Shown in pieces: positions 26,201-39,700 of a DNA stretch of 64,000 bases (within the stretch, counting starts at the first letter, position 1; every line of letters begins with the position of its first letter). The notes under the pieces are model-generated. The model was not told the DNA's origin and ran no database searches. It saw only the letters and a program-made list of their open reading frames with translations. This stretch comes from Hydractinia symbiolongicarpus (lineage: Eukaryota > Cnidaria > Hydrozoa > Anthoathecata > Hydractiniidae). The translations under genes and the position numbers were made by a program. The stretch covers positions 33,011,651-33,075,650 of the forward strand of contig NC_079882.1 of NCBI RefSeq assembly GCF_029227915.1, read 5' to 3'.

Positions 26201-27826
26201 TCGCCGGCAAACGAAAACCCGCGATTTCCCGTAAATCCCGGGCTTGGCCCGTATAGTCAAAAGTATACAAAAAAGTACCCAGGGAGTAAACTCATTTCCC
26301 GAACGATTTTTTATATTATTTTTTTACCACTAAACCCATGAGACTTGTAGTTTTCAAAAATATTTTCATATTTGATGGGACGCTGAATAAAAGAAGTTTA
26401 ATCGCCGGCAAACGAAAATCTGCGATTTCCCGTAATTCCCGGACTCGGCCCGTATAGTCAAAAGTATACAAAGAAAGTACCCAGGGAGTAAACTCATTTC
26501 CCGAACGATTTTTTAAATTATTTTTTCACCACTAAAACGCATGAGACTTGTAGTTTTCAAAAATGTTTTCATTTTTGATGAGACGCTGAATAAAAGAAGT
26601 TTAATCGCCGGCAAACGAAAACCCGCGATTTCCCGTAAATCCCGGGCTTAGCGCGTATAGTCAAAAGTATACAAAGAAAGTACCCAGGGAGTAAACTCAT
26701 TTCCCGAACGATTTTTTAAACTACTTTTTCACCACTAAAACGCATGAGACTTGTAGTTTTTAAAAATGTTTTCATTTTTATTGAGACGCTGAATAAAAGA
26801 AGTTTAATCGCCGGCAAACGAAAACCTGCGATTTACCGTAAATCCTGGACTCGGCCCGTATAGTCAAAAGTATACAAAGAAAGTACACAGGGAGTAAACT
26901 CATTTTCCAAACTATTTTTTAAATTATTATTTCACCACTAAAACGCATGAGACTTGTAGTTTTCAAGAATGTTTTCATTTTTGATGAGACGCTGAATAAA
27001 AGCAGTTTAATCGCCGGCAAACGAAAACCCGCGATTTCCCGTAAATCCCGGGCTTGGCACGTATAGTCGAATGTGTACAAAGAAAGTACCCTGTGAGTAA
27101 ACTCATTTCCAGAACGATTTTTTAAATTATTTTTTCACCACTAAAACGCATAAGACTTGTAGTTTTTAAAAATGTTTTCATTTTTGATGAGACGCTGAAT
27201 AAAAGAAGTTTATTCGCCGGCAAACTAAAACCCGCGATTTCCCGTAAATCCCGGCTTGGCCCGTATAGTCAAAAGTACACAAAAAAAGTACCCAGGGAGT
27301 AAACTCATTTCCCGAACGATTTTTTAAATTATTTTTTCACCACTAAAACGCATGAGACTTGTAGTTTTTAAAAATGTTTTCATTTTTGATGAGACGCTGA
27401 ATAAAAGAAGTTTATTCGCCGGCAAACTAAAACCCGCGATTTCCCGTAAATCCCGGCTTGGCCCGTATAGTCAAAAGTACACAAAAAAAGTACCCAGGGA
27501 GTAAACTCATTTCCCGAACGATTTTTTAAATTATTTTTTCACCACTAAAACGCATGAGACTTGTAGTTTTCAAAAATGTTTTCATTTTTGATGAGACGCT
27601 GAATAAAAGAGGTTTAATCGCCGGCAAACGAAAACCCGCGATTTCCCGTAAATACCGGGCTTGGCCCGTATAGTCAAAAGTATACAAAGAAAGTACCCAG
27701 GCAGTAAACTCATTTCCCGAACGATTTTTTAAATTACTTTTTCACCACTAAAACGCATGAGACTTGTAGTTCTTAAAAATGTTTTCATTTTTGATGAGAC
27801 GCTGAATAAAAGAAGTTTAATCGCCG
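26201..27826 (+). repeat. Satellite monomers before arm A
   Basis: Eight forward monomers of several subtypes, including GGGCTTAGCGCGTATAG and CATTTTTATTGAGACGC. A single monomer with TTTATTCGCCGGCAAACTAAA and ACACAAAAAAAGTACCC is duplicated at about 27207 and 27409 (offset 202). No other feature is seen. Confidence 0.85.
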
Positions 27827-28192
27827 GCAAACGAAAACCTGCGATTTCCCGTAAATCCTGGACTCCGCCCGTATATTCAAAAGTATACAAAGAAAGTACC
27901 CAGGGAGTAAACTCATTTCCCAAACGATTTTTTAAATTATTATTTCACCACTAAAACGCATGAGACTTGTAGTTTTCAAGAATGTTTTCATTTTTGATGA
28001 GACGCTGAATAAAAGCAGTTTAATCGCCGGCAAACGAAAACCCGCGATTTCCCGTAAATCCAGGGCTTGGCACGTATAGTCGAATGTATACAAAGAAAGT
28101 ACCCTGTGAGTAAACTCATTACCGGAACGATTTTTTAAATTATTTTTTCACCACTAAAACGCATAAGACTTGTAGTTTTTAAAAATGTTTTC

Positions 28193-30616
28193 ATTTTTGA
28201 TGAGACGCTGAATAAAAGAAGTTTAATCGCCGGCAAACGAAAACCCGCGATTTCCCGTAAATCCCGGGCTTGGCCCGTATAGTCAAAAGTATACAAAAAA
28301 GTACCCAGGGAGTAAACTCATTTCCCGAACGATTTTTTATATTATTTTTTTACCACTAAACGCATGAGACTTGTAGTTTTCAAAAATGTTTTCATTTTTG
28401 ATGAGACGCTGAATAAAAGCAGTTTAATCGCCGGCAAACGAAAACATGCGATTTCCCTAAATCCCGAAATCGGCCCGTATAGTCAAAAGTATACAAAGAA
28501 GGTACCCAGGGAGTAAACTCATTTCCAGAACGATTTTTTAAATTATTTTTTCACCACTAAAACGCATGAGACTTGTAGTTTTCAAAAATGTTTTTATTTT
28601 TGATGAGACGCTTAATGAAAAAGGTTTAATCGCCGGAAAACGAAAACCCGCGATTTCCCGTAAATCCCGGGTTGGCCCGTATAGTCTAATGTATACAAAG
28701 AAAGTACCCAGTGAGTAAACTCATTTCAAGAACGATTTTTTAAATTATTTTTTCACCACTAAAACGCATAAGACTTGTAGTTTTTAAAAATGTTTTCATT
28801 TTTGATGAAACGCTGAATAAAAGAATTTTAATCGCCGGCAAACGAAAACTCGCGATTTCCCGTAAATCCCGGGCTTTGCCCGTATAGTCAAAAGTATACA
28901 AAGAAAGTACCCAGGGAGTAAACTCATTTCCGGAACGATTTTTTAAATTACTTTTTCACCACTAAAACGCATGAGACTTGTAGTTTTTAAAAATGTTTTC
29001 AATTTTGATGAGACGCTGAATAAAAGAAGTTTAATCGCCGGCAAACGAAAACCCGTGATTTCCCGTAAATCCCGGCTTGGCCCGTATAGTCAAAAGTATA
29101 CAAAGAAAGTACCCAGGGAGTAAACTCATTTCCCGAACGATTTTTTAAATTATTTTTTCACCACTAAAACGCATGAGACTTGTAGTTTTCAAAAATGTTT
29201 TCATTTTTGATGAGACGCTGAATAAAAGCAGTTTAATCGCCGGCAAACGAAAACCTGCGATTTCCCTAAATCCCGGACTCGGCCCGTATAGTCAAAAGTA
29301 TACAAAGAAAGTACCCAGGGAGTAAACTCATTTCCCAAGCGATTTTTTAAATTATTATTTCACCACTAAAACGCATAAGACTTGTAGTTTTTAAAAATGT
29401 TTTCATTTTTGATGAGACGCTGAATAAAAGAAGTTTAATCGCCGGCAAACGAAAACCCGCGATTTCCCGTAAATCCCGGGCTTGGCCCGTATAGTCAAAA
29501 GTATACAAAAAAGTACCCAGGGAGTAAACTCATTTCCCGAACGATTTTTTATATTATTTTTTTACCACTAAACGCATGAGACTTGTAGTTTTCAAAAATG
29601 TTTTCATTTTTGATGAGACGCTGAATAAAAGCAGTTTAATCGCCGGCAAACGAAAACATGCGATTTCCCTAAATCCCGAAATCGGCCCGTATAGTCAAAA
29701 GTATACAAAGAAGGTACCCAGGGAGTAAACTCATTTCCAGAACGATTTTTTAAATTATTTTTTCACCACTAAAACGCATGAGACTTGTAGTTTTCAAAAA
29801 TGTTTTTATTTTTGATGAGACGCTTAATGAAAAAGGTTTAATCGCCGGAAAACGAAAACCCGCGATTTCCCGTAAATCCCGGGTTGGCCCGTATAGTCTA
29901 ATGTATACAAAGAAAGTACCCAGTGAGTAAACTCATTTCAAGAACGATTTTTTAAATTATTTTTTCACCACTAAAACGCATAAGACTTGTAGTTTTTAAA
30001 AATGTTTTCATTTTTGATGAAACGCTGAATAAAAGAATTTTAATCGCCGGCAAACGAAAACTCGCGATTTCCCGTAAATCCCGGGCTTTGCCCGTATAGT
30101 CAAAAGTATACAAAGAAAGTACCCAGGGAGTAAACTCATTTCCGGAACGATTTTTTAAATTACTTTTTCACCACTAAAACGCATGAGACTTGTAGTTTTT
30201 AAAAATGTTTTCAATTTTGATGAGACGCTGAATAAAAGAAGTTTAATCGCCGGCAAACGAAAACCCGTGATTTCCCGTAAATCCCGGCTTGGCCCGTATA
30301 GTCAAAAGTATACAAAGAAAGTACCCAGGGAGTAAACTCATTTCCCGAACGATTTTTTAAATTATTTTTTCACCACTAAAACGCATGAGACTTGTAGTTT
30401 TCAAAAATGTTTTCATTTTTGATGAGACGCTGAATAAAAGCAGTTTAATCGCCGGCAAACGAAAACCTGCGATTTCCCTAAATCCCGGACTCGGCCCGTA
30501 TAGTCAAAAGTATACAAAGAAAGTACCCAGGGAGTAAACTCATTTCCCAAGCGATTTTTTAAATTATTATTTCACCACTAAAACGCATGAGACTTGTAGT
30601 TTTCAAGAATGTTTTC
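28193..30616 (+). repeat. 1212-bp six-monomer tandem duplication in arm A
   Basis: Two abutting units, about 28193-29404 and 29405-30616. Both carry AAAACATGCGATTTCCC (28441 and 29653), AAATCCCGAAATCGG, GAAGGTACCCAGG, CCGGGTTGGCCCG with AGTCTAATG, GATGAAACGCTG, AAACTCGCG, TTTTCAATTTTGATGAG and CCCAAGCGATT. Arm B holds the unit once, so the duplication (or loss) postdates the inverted duplication, or was not copied into it. Confidence 0.92.
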
Positions 30617-31057
30617 ATTTTTGATGAGACGCTGAATAAAAGCAGTTTAATCGCCGGCAAACGAAAACCCGCGATTTCCCGTAAATCCAGGGCTTGGCAC
30701 GTATAGTCGAATGTATACAAAGAAAGTACCCTGTGAGTAAACTCATTACCGGAACGATTTTTTAAATTATTTTTTCACCACTAAAACGCATAAGACTTGT
30801 AGTTTTTAAAAATGTTTTCATTTTTGATGAGACGCTGAATAAAAGAAGTTTAATCGCCGGCAAACGAAAACCCGCGATTTCCCGTAAATCCCGGGCTTGG
30901 CCCGTATAGTCAAAAGTATACAAAAAAGTACCCAGGGAGTAAACTCATTTCCCGAACGATTTTTTATATTATTTTTTTACCACTAAACGCATGAGACTTG
31001 TAGTTTTCAAAAATGTTTTCATTTTTGATGAGACGCTGAATAAAAGCAGTTTAATCG

Positions 31058-31092
31058 CTAACCCTAACCCTAACCCTAACCCTAACCCTAAC
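31058..31092 (+). repeat. Interstitial telomeric repeat, CCCTAA strand
   Basis: The tract reads CTAA, then five perfect CCCTAA units, then C. It interrupts a monomer: upstream the unit stops at TTTAATCGC and downstream it resumes at TAGTTTTCAAAAATG. The distance between successive TAATCGC landmarks falls from 203 to 92 bp, so 35 bp of telomeric sequence replaces about 146 bp of monomer. With CCCTAA on the plus strand, the end-facing direction is to the left. The perfect repeats suggest a young insertion, or capture of telomeric DNA during break repair or by telomerase. Confidence 0.97.
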
Positions 31093-31699
31093 TAGTTTTC
31101 AAAAATGTTTTCATTTTTGATGAGACGCTGAATAAAAGCAGTTTAATCGCCGGCAAACGAAAACCTGCGATTTCCCTAAATCCCGGACTCGGCCCGTATA
31201 GTCAAAAGTATACAAAGAAAGTACCCAGGGAGTATACTAATTTCCAGACCGATTTTTTAAATTATTTTTTCACCACTAAAACGCATAAGACTTGTAGTTT
31301 TTAAAAATGTTTTCATTTTTGATGAGACGCTGAATAAAAGAAGTTTAATCGCCGCCAAACGAAAACCCGCGATTTCCCGTAAATCCCGGCTTGGCCCGTA
31401 TAGTCAAAAGTATACAAAGAAAGTACCCAGGGAGTAAAGTCATTTCCCGAACGATTTTTTAAATTATTTTTTCACCACTAAAACGCATGAGACTTGCAGT
31501 TTTCAAAAATGTTTTCATTTTTGATGAGACGCTGAATAAAAGCAGTTTAATCGCCGGCAAACGAAAACCTGCGATTTCCCTAAATCCCGGACTCGGCCCG
31601 TATAGTCAAAAGTATACAAAGAAAGTACCCAGGGAGTAAACTCATTTCCAGAAAGATTTTTTAAATTATTTTTTCACCACTAAAACGCATAAGACTTGT

Positions 31700-33720
31700 A
31701 GTTTTTAAAAATGTTTTTATTTTTGATGAGACGCTGAATAAAAGAAGTTTAATCGCCGGCAAACGAAAACCCGCGATTTCCCGTAAATCCCGCGCTTGGC
31801 CCGTATAGTCAAAAGTATACAAAAAAGTACCCAGGGAGTAAACTCATTTCCCGAACGATTTTTTATATTATTTTTTTACCACTAAAACGCATGAGACTTG
31901 TAGTTTTCAAAAATGTTTTCATTTTTGATGAGACGCTGAATAAAAGAAGTTTAATCTCCGGCAAACAAAAACCCGCGATTTCCCGTAAATCCCGGGCTTG
32001 GCCCGTATAGTCAAAAGTATACAAAGAAAGTACTCAGGGAGTAAACTCATCTCCGGAACGATTTTTTAAATTACTTTTTCACCACTAAAACACATGAGAC
32101 TTGTAGTTTTTAAAAATGTTTTCATTTTTGATGAGACGCTTAATAAAAGAGGTTTAATCGCCGGCAAACGAAAACCCGCGATTTCCCGTAAATCCCGGCT
32201 TGGCCCGTATAGTCAAAAGTATACAAAGAAAGTACCCAGGGAGTAAACTCATTTCCCGAACGATTTTTTAAATTATTTTTTCACCACTAAAACGCATGAG
32301 ACTTGTAGTTTTCAAAAATGTTTTTATTTTTGTTGAGACGCTGAATAAAAGCAGTTTAATGGCCGGCAAACGAAAACCTGCGATTTCCCTAAATCCCGGA
32401 CTCGGCCCGTATATTCAAAAGTATACAAAGAAAGTACCCAGGGAGTAAACTCATTTCCAGAACGATTTTTTAAATTATTTTTTCACCACTAAAACGCATA
32501 AGACTTGTAGTTTTTAAAAATGTTTTCATTTTTGATGAGACGCTGAATAAAAGAAGTTTAATCGCCGGCAAACGAAAACCCGCGATTTCCCGTAAATCCC
32601 GGCTTGGCCCGTATAGTCAAAAGTATACAAAGAAAGTACCCAGGGAGTAAACTCATTTCCCGAACGATTTTTTAAATTATTTTTTAGCCACTAAAACGCA
32701 TAAGACTTGTAGTTTTTAAAAATGTTTTCATTTTTGATGAGACGCTGAATAAAAGAAGTTTAATCGCCGGCAAACGAAAAGCCGCGATTTCCCGTAAATC
32801 CCGGGCTTGGCCCGTATAGTCAAAAGTATACAAAAAAGTACCCAGGGAGTAAACTCATTTCCCGAACGATTTTTTATATTATTTTTTTACCACTAAAACG
32901 CATGAGACTTGTAGTTTTCAAAAATGTTTTCATTTTTGATGAGACGCTGAATAAAAGAAGTTTAATCGCCGGCAAACAAAAACCCGCGATTTCCCGTAAA
33001 TCCCGGGCTTGGCCCGTATAGTCAAAAGTATACAAAGAAAATACTCAGGGAGTAAACTCATTTCCGGAACGATTTTTTAAATTACTTTTTCACCACTAAA
33101 ACACATGAGACTTGTAGTTTTTAAAAATGTTTTCATTTTTGATGAGACGCTTAATAAAAGAGGTTTAATCGCCGGCAAACGAAAACCCGCGATTTCCCGT
33201 AAATCCCGGCTTGGCCCGTATAGTCAAAAGTATACAAAGAAAGTACCCAGGGAGTAAACTCATTTCCCGAACGATTTTTTAAATCATTTTTTCACCACTA
33301 AAACGCATGAAACTTGTAGTTTTCAAAAATGTTTTTATTTTTGATGAGACGCTGAATAAAAGCAGTTTAATCGCCGGCAAACGAAAACCTGCGATTTCCC
33401 TAAATCCCGGACTCGGCCCGTATATTCAAAAGTATACAAAGAAAGTACCCAGGGAGTAAACTCATTTCCAGAACGATTTTTTAAATTATTTTTTCACCAA
33501 TAAAACGCATAAGACTTGTAGTTTTTAAAAATGTTTTCATTTTTGATGAGACGCTGAATAAAAGAAGTTTAATCGCCGGCAAACGAAAACCCGCGATTTC
33601 CCGTAAATCCCGGGCTTGGCCCGTATAGTCAAAAGTATACAAAAAAGTACCCAGGGAGTAAACTCATTTCCCGAACGATTTTTTATATTATTTTTTTACC
33701 ACTAAACCCATGAGACTTGT
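31700..33720 (+). repeat. ~1011-bp five-monomer duplication inside arm A
   Basis: The run containing TATATTATTTTTTTACC, AGTACTCAGGGAG (or AATACTCAGGGAG), AAAACACATGAG and CGCTTAATAAAAGAGG occurs twice, with CACATGAG at 32091 and 33102 (offset 1011, five monomers). The same pair is mirrored in arm B around 50.8-51.9 kb. Confidence 0.82.
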
Positions 33721-36700
33721 AGTTTTCAAAAATATTTTCATATTTGATGGGACGCTGAATAAAAGAAGTTTAATCGCCGGCAAACGAAAATCTGCGATTT
33801 CCCGTAAATCCCGGACTCGGCCCGTATAGTCAAAAGTATACAAAGAAAGTACCCAGGGAGTAAACTCATTTCCCGAACGATTTTTTAAATTATTTTTTCA
33901 CCACTAAAACGCATGAGACTTGTAGTTTTCAAAAATGTTTTCATTTTTGATGAGACGCTGAATAAAAGAAGTTTAATCGCCGGCAAACGAAAACCCGGGA
34001 TTTCTCGTAAATCCCGGGCTTAGCGCGTATAGCCAAAAGTATACAAAGAAAGTACCCAGGGAGTAAACTCATTTCCCGAACGATTTTTTAAATTACTTTT
34101 TCACCACTAAAACGCATGAGACTTGTAGTTTTTAAAAATGTTTTCATTTTTAATGAGACGCTGAATAAAAGAAGTTTAATCGCCGGCAAACGAAAACCTG
34201 CTATTTACCGTAAATCCTGGACTCGGCCCGTATAGTCAAAAGTATACAAAGAAAGTACCCAGGGAGTAAACTCATTTTCCAAACGATTTTTTAAATTATT
34301 ATTTCACCACTAAAACGCATGAAACTTGTAGTTTTCAAGAATGTTTTCATTTTTGATGAGACGCTGAATAAAAGCAGTTTAATCGCCGGCAAACGAAAAC
34401 CCGCGATTTCCCGTAAATCCCGGGCTTGGCACGTATAGTCGAATGTATACAAAGAAAGTACCCTGTGAGTAAACTCATTTCCAGAACGATTTTTTAAATT
34501 ATTTTTTCACCACTAAAACGCATAAGACTTGTAGTTTTTAAAAATGTTTTCATTTTTGATGAGACGCTGAATAAAAGAAGTTTAATCGCCGGCAAACGAA
34601 AACCCGCGATTTCCCGTAAATCCCGGCTTGGCCCGTATAGTCAAAAGTATACAAAGAAAGTACCCAGGGAGTAAACTCATTTCCCGAACGATTTTTTAAA
34701 TTATTTTTTCACCACTAAAAGGCATGAGACTTGTAGTTTTCAAAAATGTTTTCATTTTTGATGAGACGCTGAATAAAAGAAGTTTAATCGCCGGCAAACA
34801 AAAACCCGCGATTTCCCGTAAATCTCGGCTTGGCCCGTATAGTCAAAAGTATACAAAGAAAGTACCCAGGGAGTAAACTCATTTCCCGAACGATTTTTTA
34901 AATTATTTTTTCACCACTAAAACGCATGAGACTTGTAGTTTTCAAAAATGTTTTTATTTTTGATGAGACGCTGAATAAAAGCAGTTTAATCGCCGGCAAA
35001 CGAAAACCTGCGATTTCCCTAAATCCCGGACTCGGCCCGTATATTCAAAAGTATACAAAGAAAGTACCCAGGGAGTAAACTCATTTCCAGAACGATTTTT
35101 TAAATTATTTTTTCACCACTAAAACGCATAAGACTTGTAGTTTTTAAAAATGTTTTCATTTTTGATGAGACGCTGAATAAAAGAAGTTTAATCGCCGGCA
35201 AACGAAAACCCGCGATTTCCCGTAAATCCCGGCTTCGCCCGTATAGTCAAAAGTATACAAAGAAAGTACCCAGGGAGTAAACTCATTTCCCGAACGATTT
35301 TTTAAATTATTTTTTCACCACTAAAAGGCATGAGACTTGTAGTTTTCAAAAATGTTTTCATTTTTGATGAGACGCTGAATAAAAGAAGTTTAATCGCCGG
35401 CAAACAAAAACCCGCGATTTCCCGTAAATCTCGGCTTGGCCCGTATAGTCAAAAGTATACAAAGAAAGTACCCAGGGAGTAAACTCATTTCCCGAACGAT
35501 TTTTTAAATTATTTTTTCACCACTAAAACGCATGAGACTTGTAGTTTTTAAAAATGTTTTCATTTTTGATGAAACGCTGAATAAAAGAAGTTTAATCGCC
35601 GGCAAACGAAAACCCGCGATTTCCCGTAAATCCCGGCTTGGCCCGTATAGTCAAAAGTATACAAAGAAAGTACCCAGGGAGTAAACTCATTTCCCGAACG
35701 ATTTTTTAAATTACTTTTTCACCACTAAAACGCATGAGACTTGTAGTTTTTAAAAATGTTTTCATTTTTAATGAGACGCTGAATAAAAGAAGTTTAATCG
35801 CCGGCAAACGAAAACCTGCTATTTACCGTAAATCCTGGACTCGGCCCGTATAGTCAAAAGTATACAAAGAAAGTACACAGGGAGTAAACTCATTTTCCAA
35901 ACGATTTTTTAAATTATTATTTCACCACTAAAACGCATGAGACTTGTAGTTTTCAAGAATGTTTTCATTTTTGATGAGACGCTGAATAAAAGCAGTTTAA
36001 TCGCCGGCAAACGAAAACCCGCGATTTCCCGTAAATCCCGGGCTTGGCACGTATAGTCGAATGTATACAAAGAAAGTACCCTGTGAGTAAACTCATTTCC
36101 AGAACGATTTTTTAAATTATTTTTTCACCACTAAAACGCATAAGACTTGTAGTTTTTAAAAATGTTTTCATTTTTGATGAGACGCTGAATAAAAGAAGTT
36201 TAATCGCCGGCAAACGAAAACCCGCGATTTCCCGTAAATCCCGGCTTCGCCCGTATAGTCAAAAGTATACAAAGAAAGTACCCAGGGAGTAAACTCATTT
36301 CCCGAACGATTTTTTAAATTATTTTTTCACCACTAAAAGGCATGAGACTTGTAGTTTTCAAAAATGTTTTCATTTTTGATGAGACGCTGAATAAAAGAAG
36401 TTTAATCGCCGGCAAACAAAAACCCGCGATTTCCCGTAAATCTCGGCTTGGCCCGTATAGTCAAAAGTATACAAAGAAAGTACCCAGGGAGTAAACTCAT
36501 TTCCCGAACGATTTTTTAAATTATTTTTTCACCACTAAAAGGCATGCGACTTGTAGTTTTCAAAAATGTTTTCATTTTTGATAAGACGCTGAATAAAAGC
36601 AGTTTAATCACCGGCAAACGAAAACCTGCGATTTCCCTAAATCCCAGACTCGGCCCGTATAGTCAAAAGTATGCAAAGAAAGTACCCAGGGAGTAAACTC

Positions 36701-39700
36701 ATTTCCAGAACGATTTCTTAAATTATTTTTTCACCACTAAAACGCATAAGACTTGTAGTTTTTAAAAATGTTTTCATTTTTGATGAGACGCTGAATAAAA
36801 GAAGTTTAATCGCCGGCAAACTAAAACCCGCGATTTCCCGTAAATCCCAGGCTTGGCCCGTATAGTCAAAAGTATACAAAGAAAGTACCCAGGGAGTAAA
36901 CTCATTTCCCGAACGATTTTTTATATTATTTTTTCACCACTAAAACGCATGAGACTTGTAGTTTTCAAGAATGTTTTCATTTTTGATGAGACGCTGAATA
37001 AAAGAAGTTTAATCGCCGGCAAACGAAAACCTGCGATTTCCCGTAAATCTCGGCTTGGCCCGTATAGTCAAAAGTATACAAAGAAAGTACCCAGGGAGTA
37101 AACTCATTTCCCGAACGATTTTTTAAATTATTTTTTCACCACTAAAACGCATGAGCCTTGTAGTTTTCAAAAATGTTTTCATTTTTGATGAGACGCTGAA
37201 TAAAAGAAGTTTAATCGCCGGCAAACGAAAACCCGCGATTTCCCGTAAATCCCGGGCTTGGCACGTATAGTCGAATGTATACAAAAAAAGTACCGTGTGA
37301 GTAAACTCATTTCCAGAACGATTTTTTAAATTATTTTTTCACCACTAAAACGCATGAGACTTGTAGTTTTCAAAAATGTTTTCATTTTTGATGAGACGCT
37401 GAATAAAAGAAGTTTAATCGCCGGCAAACGAAAACCCGCGATTTCCCGTAAATCCCGGGCTTAGCGCGTATAGTCAAAAGTATACAAAGAAAGTACCCAG
37501 GGAGTAAACTCATTTCCCGAACGATTTTTTATATTACTTTTTCACCACTAAAACGCATGAGACTTGTAGTTTTTAAAAATGTTTTCATTTTTAATGAGAC
37601 GCTGAATAAAAGAAGTTTAATCGCCGGCAAACGAAAACCTGCGATTTACCGTAAATCCTGGACTCGGCCCGTATAGTAAAAAGTATACAAAGAAAGTACA
37701 CAGTGAGTAAACTCATTTTCCAAACGATTTTTTAAATTATTATTTCACCACTAAAACGCATGAGACTTGTAGTTTTCAAGAATGTTTTCATTTTTGATGA
37801 GACGCTGAATAAAAGCAGTTTAATCGCCGGCAAACGAAAACCCGCGATTTCCCGTAAATCCCGGGCTTGGCACGTATAGTCGAATGTATACAAAGAAAGT
37901 ACCCTGTGAGTAAACTCATTTCCAGAACGATTTTTTAAATTATTTTTTCACCACTAAAACGCATAAGACTTGTAGTTTTTAAAAATGTTTTCATTTTTGA
38001 TGAGACGCTGAATAAAAGAAGTTTAATCGCCGGCAAACGAAAACCCACCATTTCCCGTAAATCCCGGACTCGGCCCGTATAGTCAAAAGTATACAAAGAA
38101 AGTACCCAGGGAGTAAACTCATTTCCCCAACGATTTTTTAAATTATTTTTTCACCACTAAAAGGCATGAGACTTGTAGTTTTCAAAAATGTTTTCATTTT
38201 TGATGAGACGCTGAATAAAAGCAGTTTAATCGCCGGCAAACGAAAACCTGCGATTTCCCTAAATCCCAGACTCGGCCCGTATAGTCAAAAGTATACAAAG
38301 AAAGTACCCAGGGAGTAAACTCATTTCCAGAACGATTTTTTAAATTATTTTTTCACCACTAAAACGCATAAGACTTGTAGTTTTTAAAAATGTTTTCATT
38401 TTTAATGAGACGCTGAATAAAAGAAGTTTAATCGCCGGCAACCGAAAACCTGCGATTTACCGTAAATCCTGGACTCGGCCCGTATAGTCAAAAGTATACA
38501 AAGAAAGTACACAGGAAGTAAACTCTTTTTCCAAACGATTTTTTAAATTATTATTTCACCACTAAAACGCATGAGACTTGTAGTTTTCAAGAATGTTTTC
38601 ATTTTTGATGAGACGCTGAATAAAAGCAGTTTAATCGCCGGCAAACGAAAACCCGCGATTTCCCGTAAATCCCGGGCTTGGCACGTATAGTCGAATGTAT
38701 ACAAAGAAAGTACCCTGTGAGTAAACTCATTTCCAGAACGATTTTTTAAATTATTTTTTCACCACTAAAACGCATAAGACTTGTAGTTTTTAAAAATGTT
38801 TTCATTTTTGATGAGACGCTGAATAAAAGAAGTTTAATCGCCGGCAAACGAAAACCCGCGATTTCCCGTAAATCCCGGCTTGGCCTGTATAGTCAAAAGT
38901 ATACAAAGAAAGTACCCAGGGAGTAAACTCATTTCTCGAACGATTTTTTAAATTATTTTTTCACCACTAAAAGGCATGAGACTTGTAGTTTTCAAAAATG
39001 TTTTCATTTTTGATGAGACGCTGAATAAAAGCAGTTTAATCGCCGGCAAACGAAAACCTGCGATTTCCCTAAATCCCAGACTCGGCCCGTATAGTCCAAA
39101 GTATACAAAGAAAGTACCCAGGGAGTAAACTCATTTCCAGAACGATTTTTTAAATTATTTTTTCACCACTAAAACGCATAAGACTTGTAGTTTTTAAAAA
39201 TGTTTTCATTTTTGATGAGACGCTGAATAAAAGAAGTTTAATCGCCGGCAAACAAAAACCCGCGACTTACCGTAAATCCCAGGCTTGGCCCGTATAGTCA
39301 AAAGTATACAAAGAAAGTACCCAGGGAGTAAACTCATTTCCCGAACGATTTTTTAAATTATTTTTTCACCACTAAAACGCATGAGACTTGTAGTTTTCAA
39401 AAATGTTTTCATTTTTGATGAGACGCTGAATAAAAGAAGTTTAATCGCCGGCAAACGAAAACCCGCGATTTCCCGTAAATCCCGGGCTTGGCACGTATAG
39501 TTGAATGTATACAAAAAAAGTACCTTGTGAGTAAACTCATTTCCAGAACGATTTTTTAAATTATTTTTTCACCACTAAAACGCATAAGACTTGTAGTTTT
39601 TAAAAATGTTTTAATTTTTGATGAGACGCTGAATAAAAGAAGTTTAATCGCCGGCAAACGAAAACCTGCGATTTCCCGTAAATCTCGGCTTGTCCCGTAT

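Noticed and set aside
31058-31092. A true chromosome end in the window
   Set aside because: The tract is only 35 bp, and satellite continues on both sides with homology between arms extending past it.
36853-37101. 82-codon frames at 36853 (+), 41716 (+) and 47053 (-)
   Set aside because: The same monomer pair is present in both arms; the minus-strand copy is simply the inverted partner (coordinate sum 84154). Nothing supports translation.
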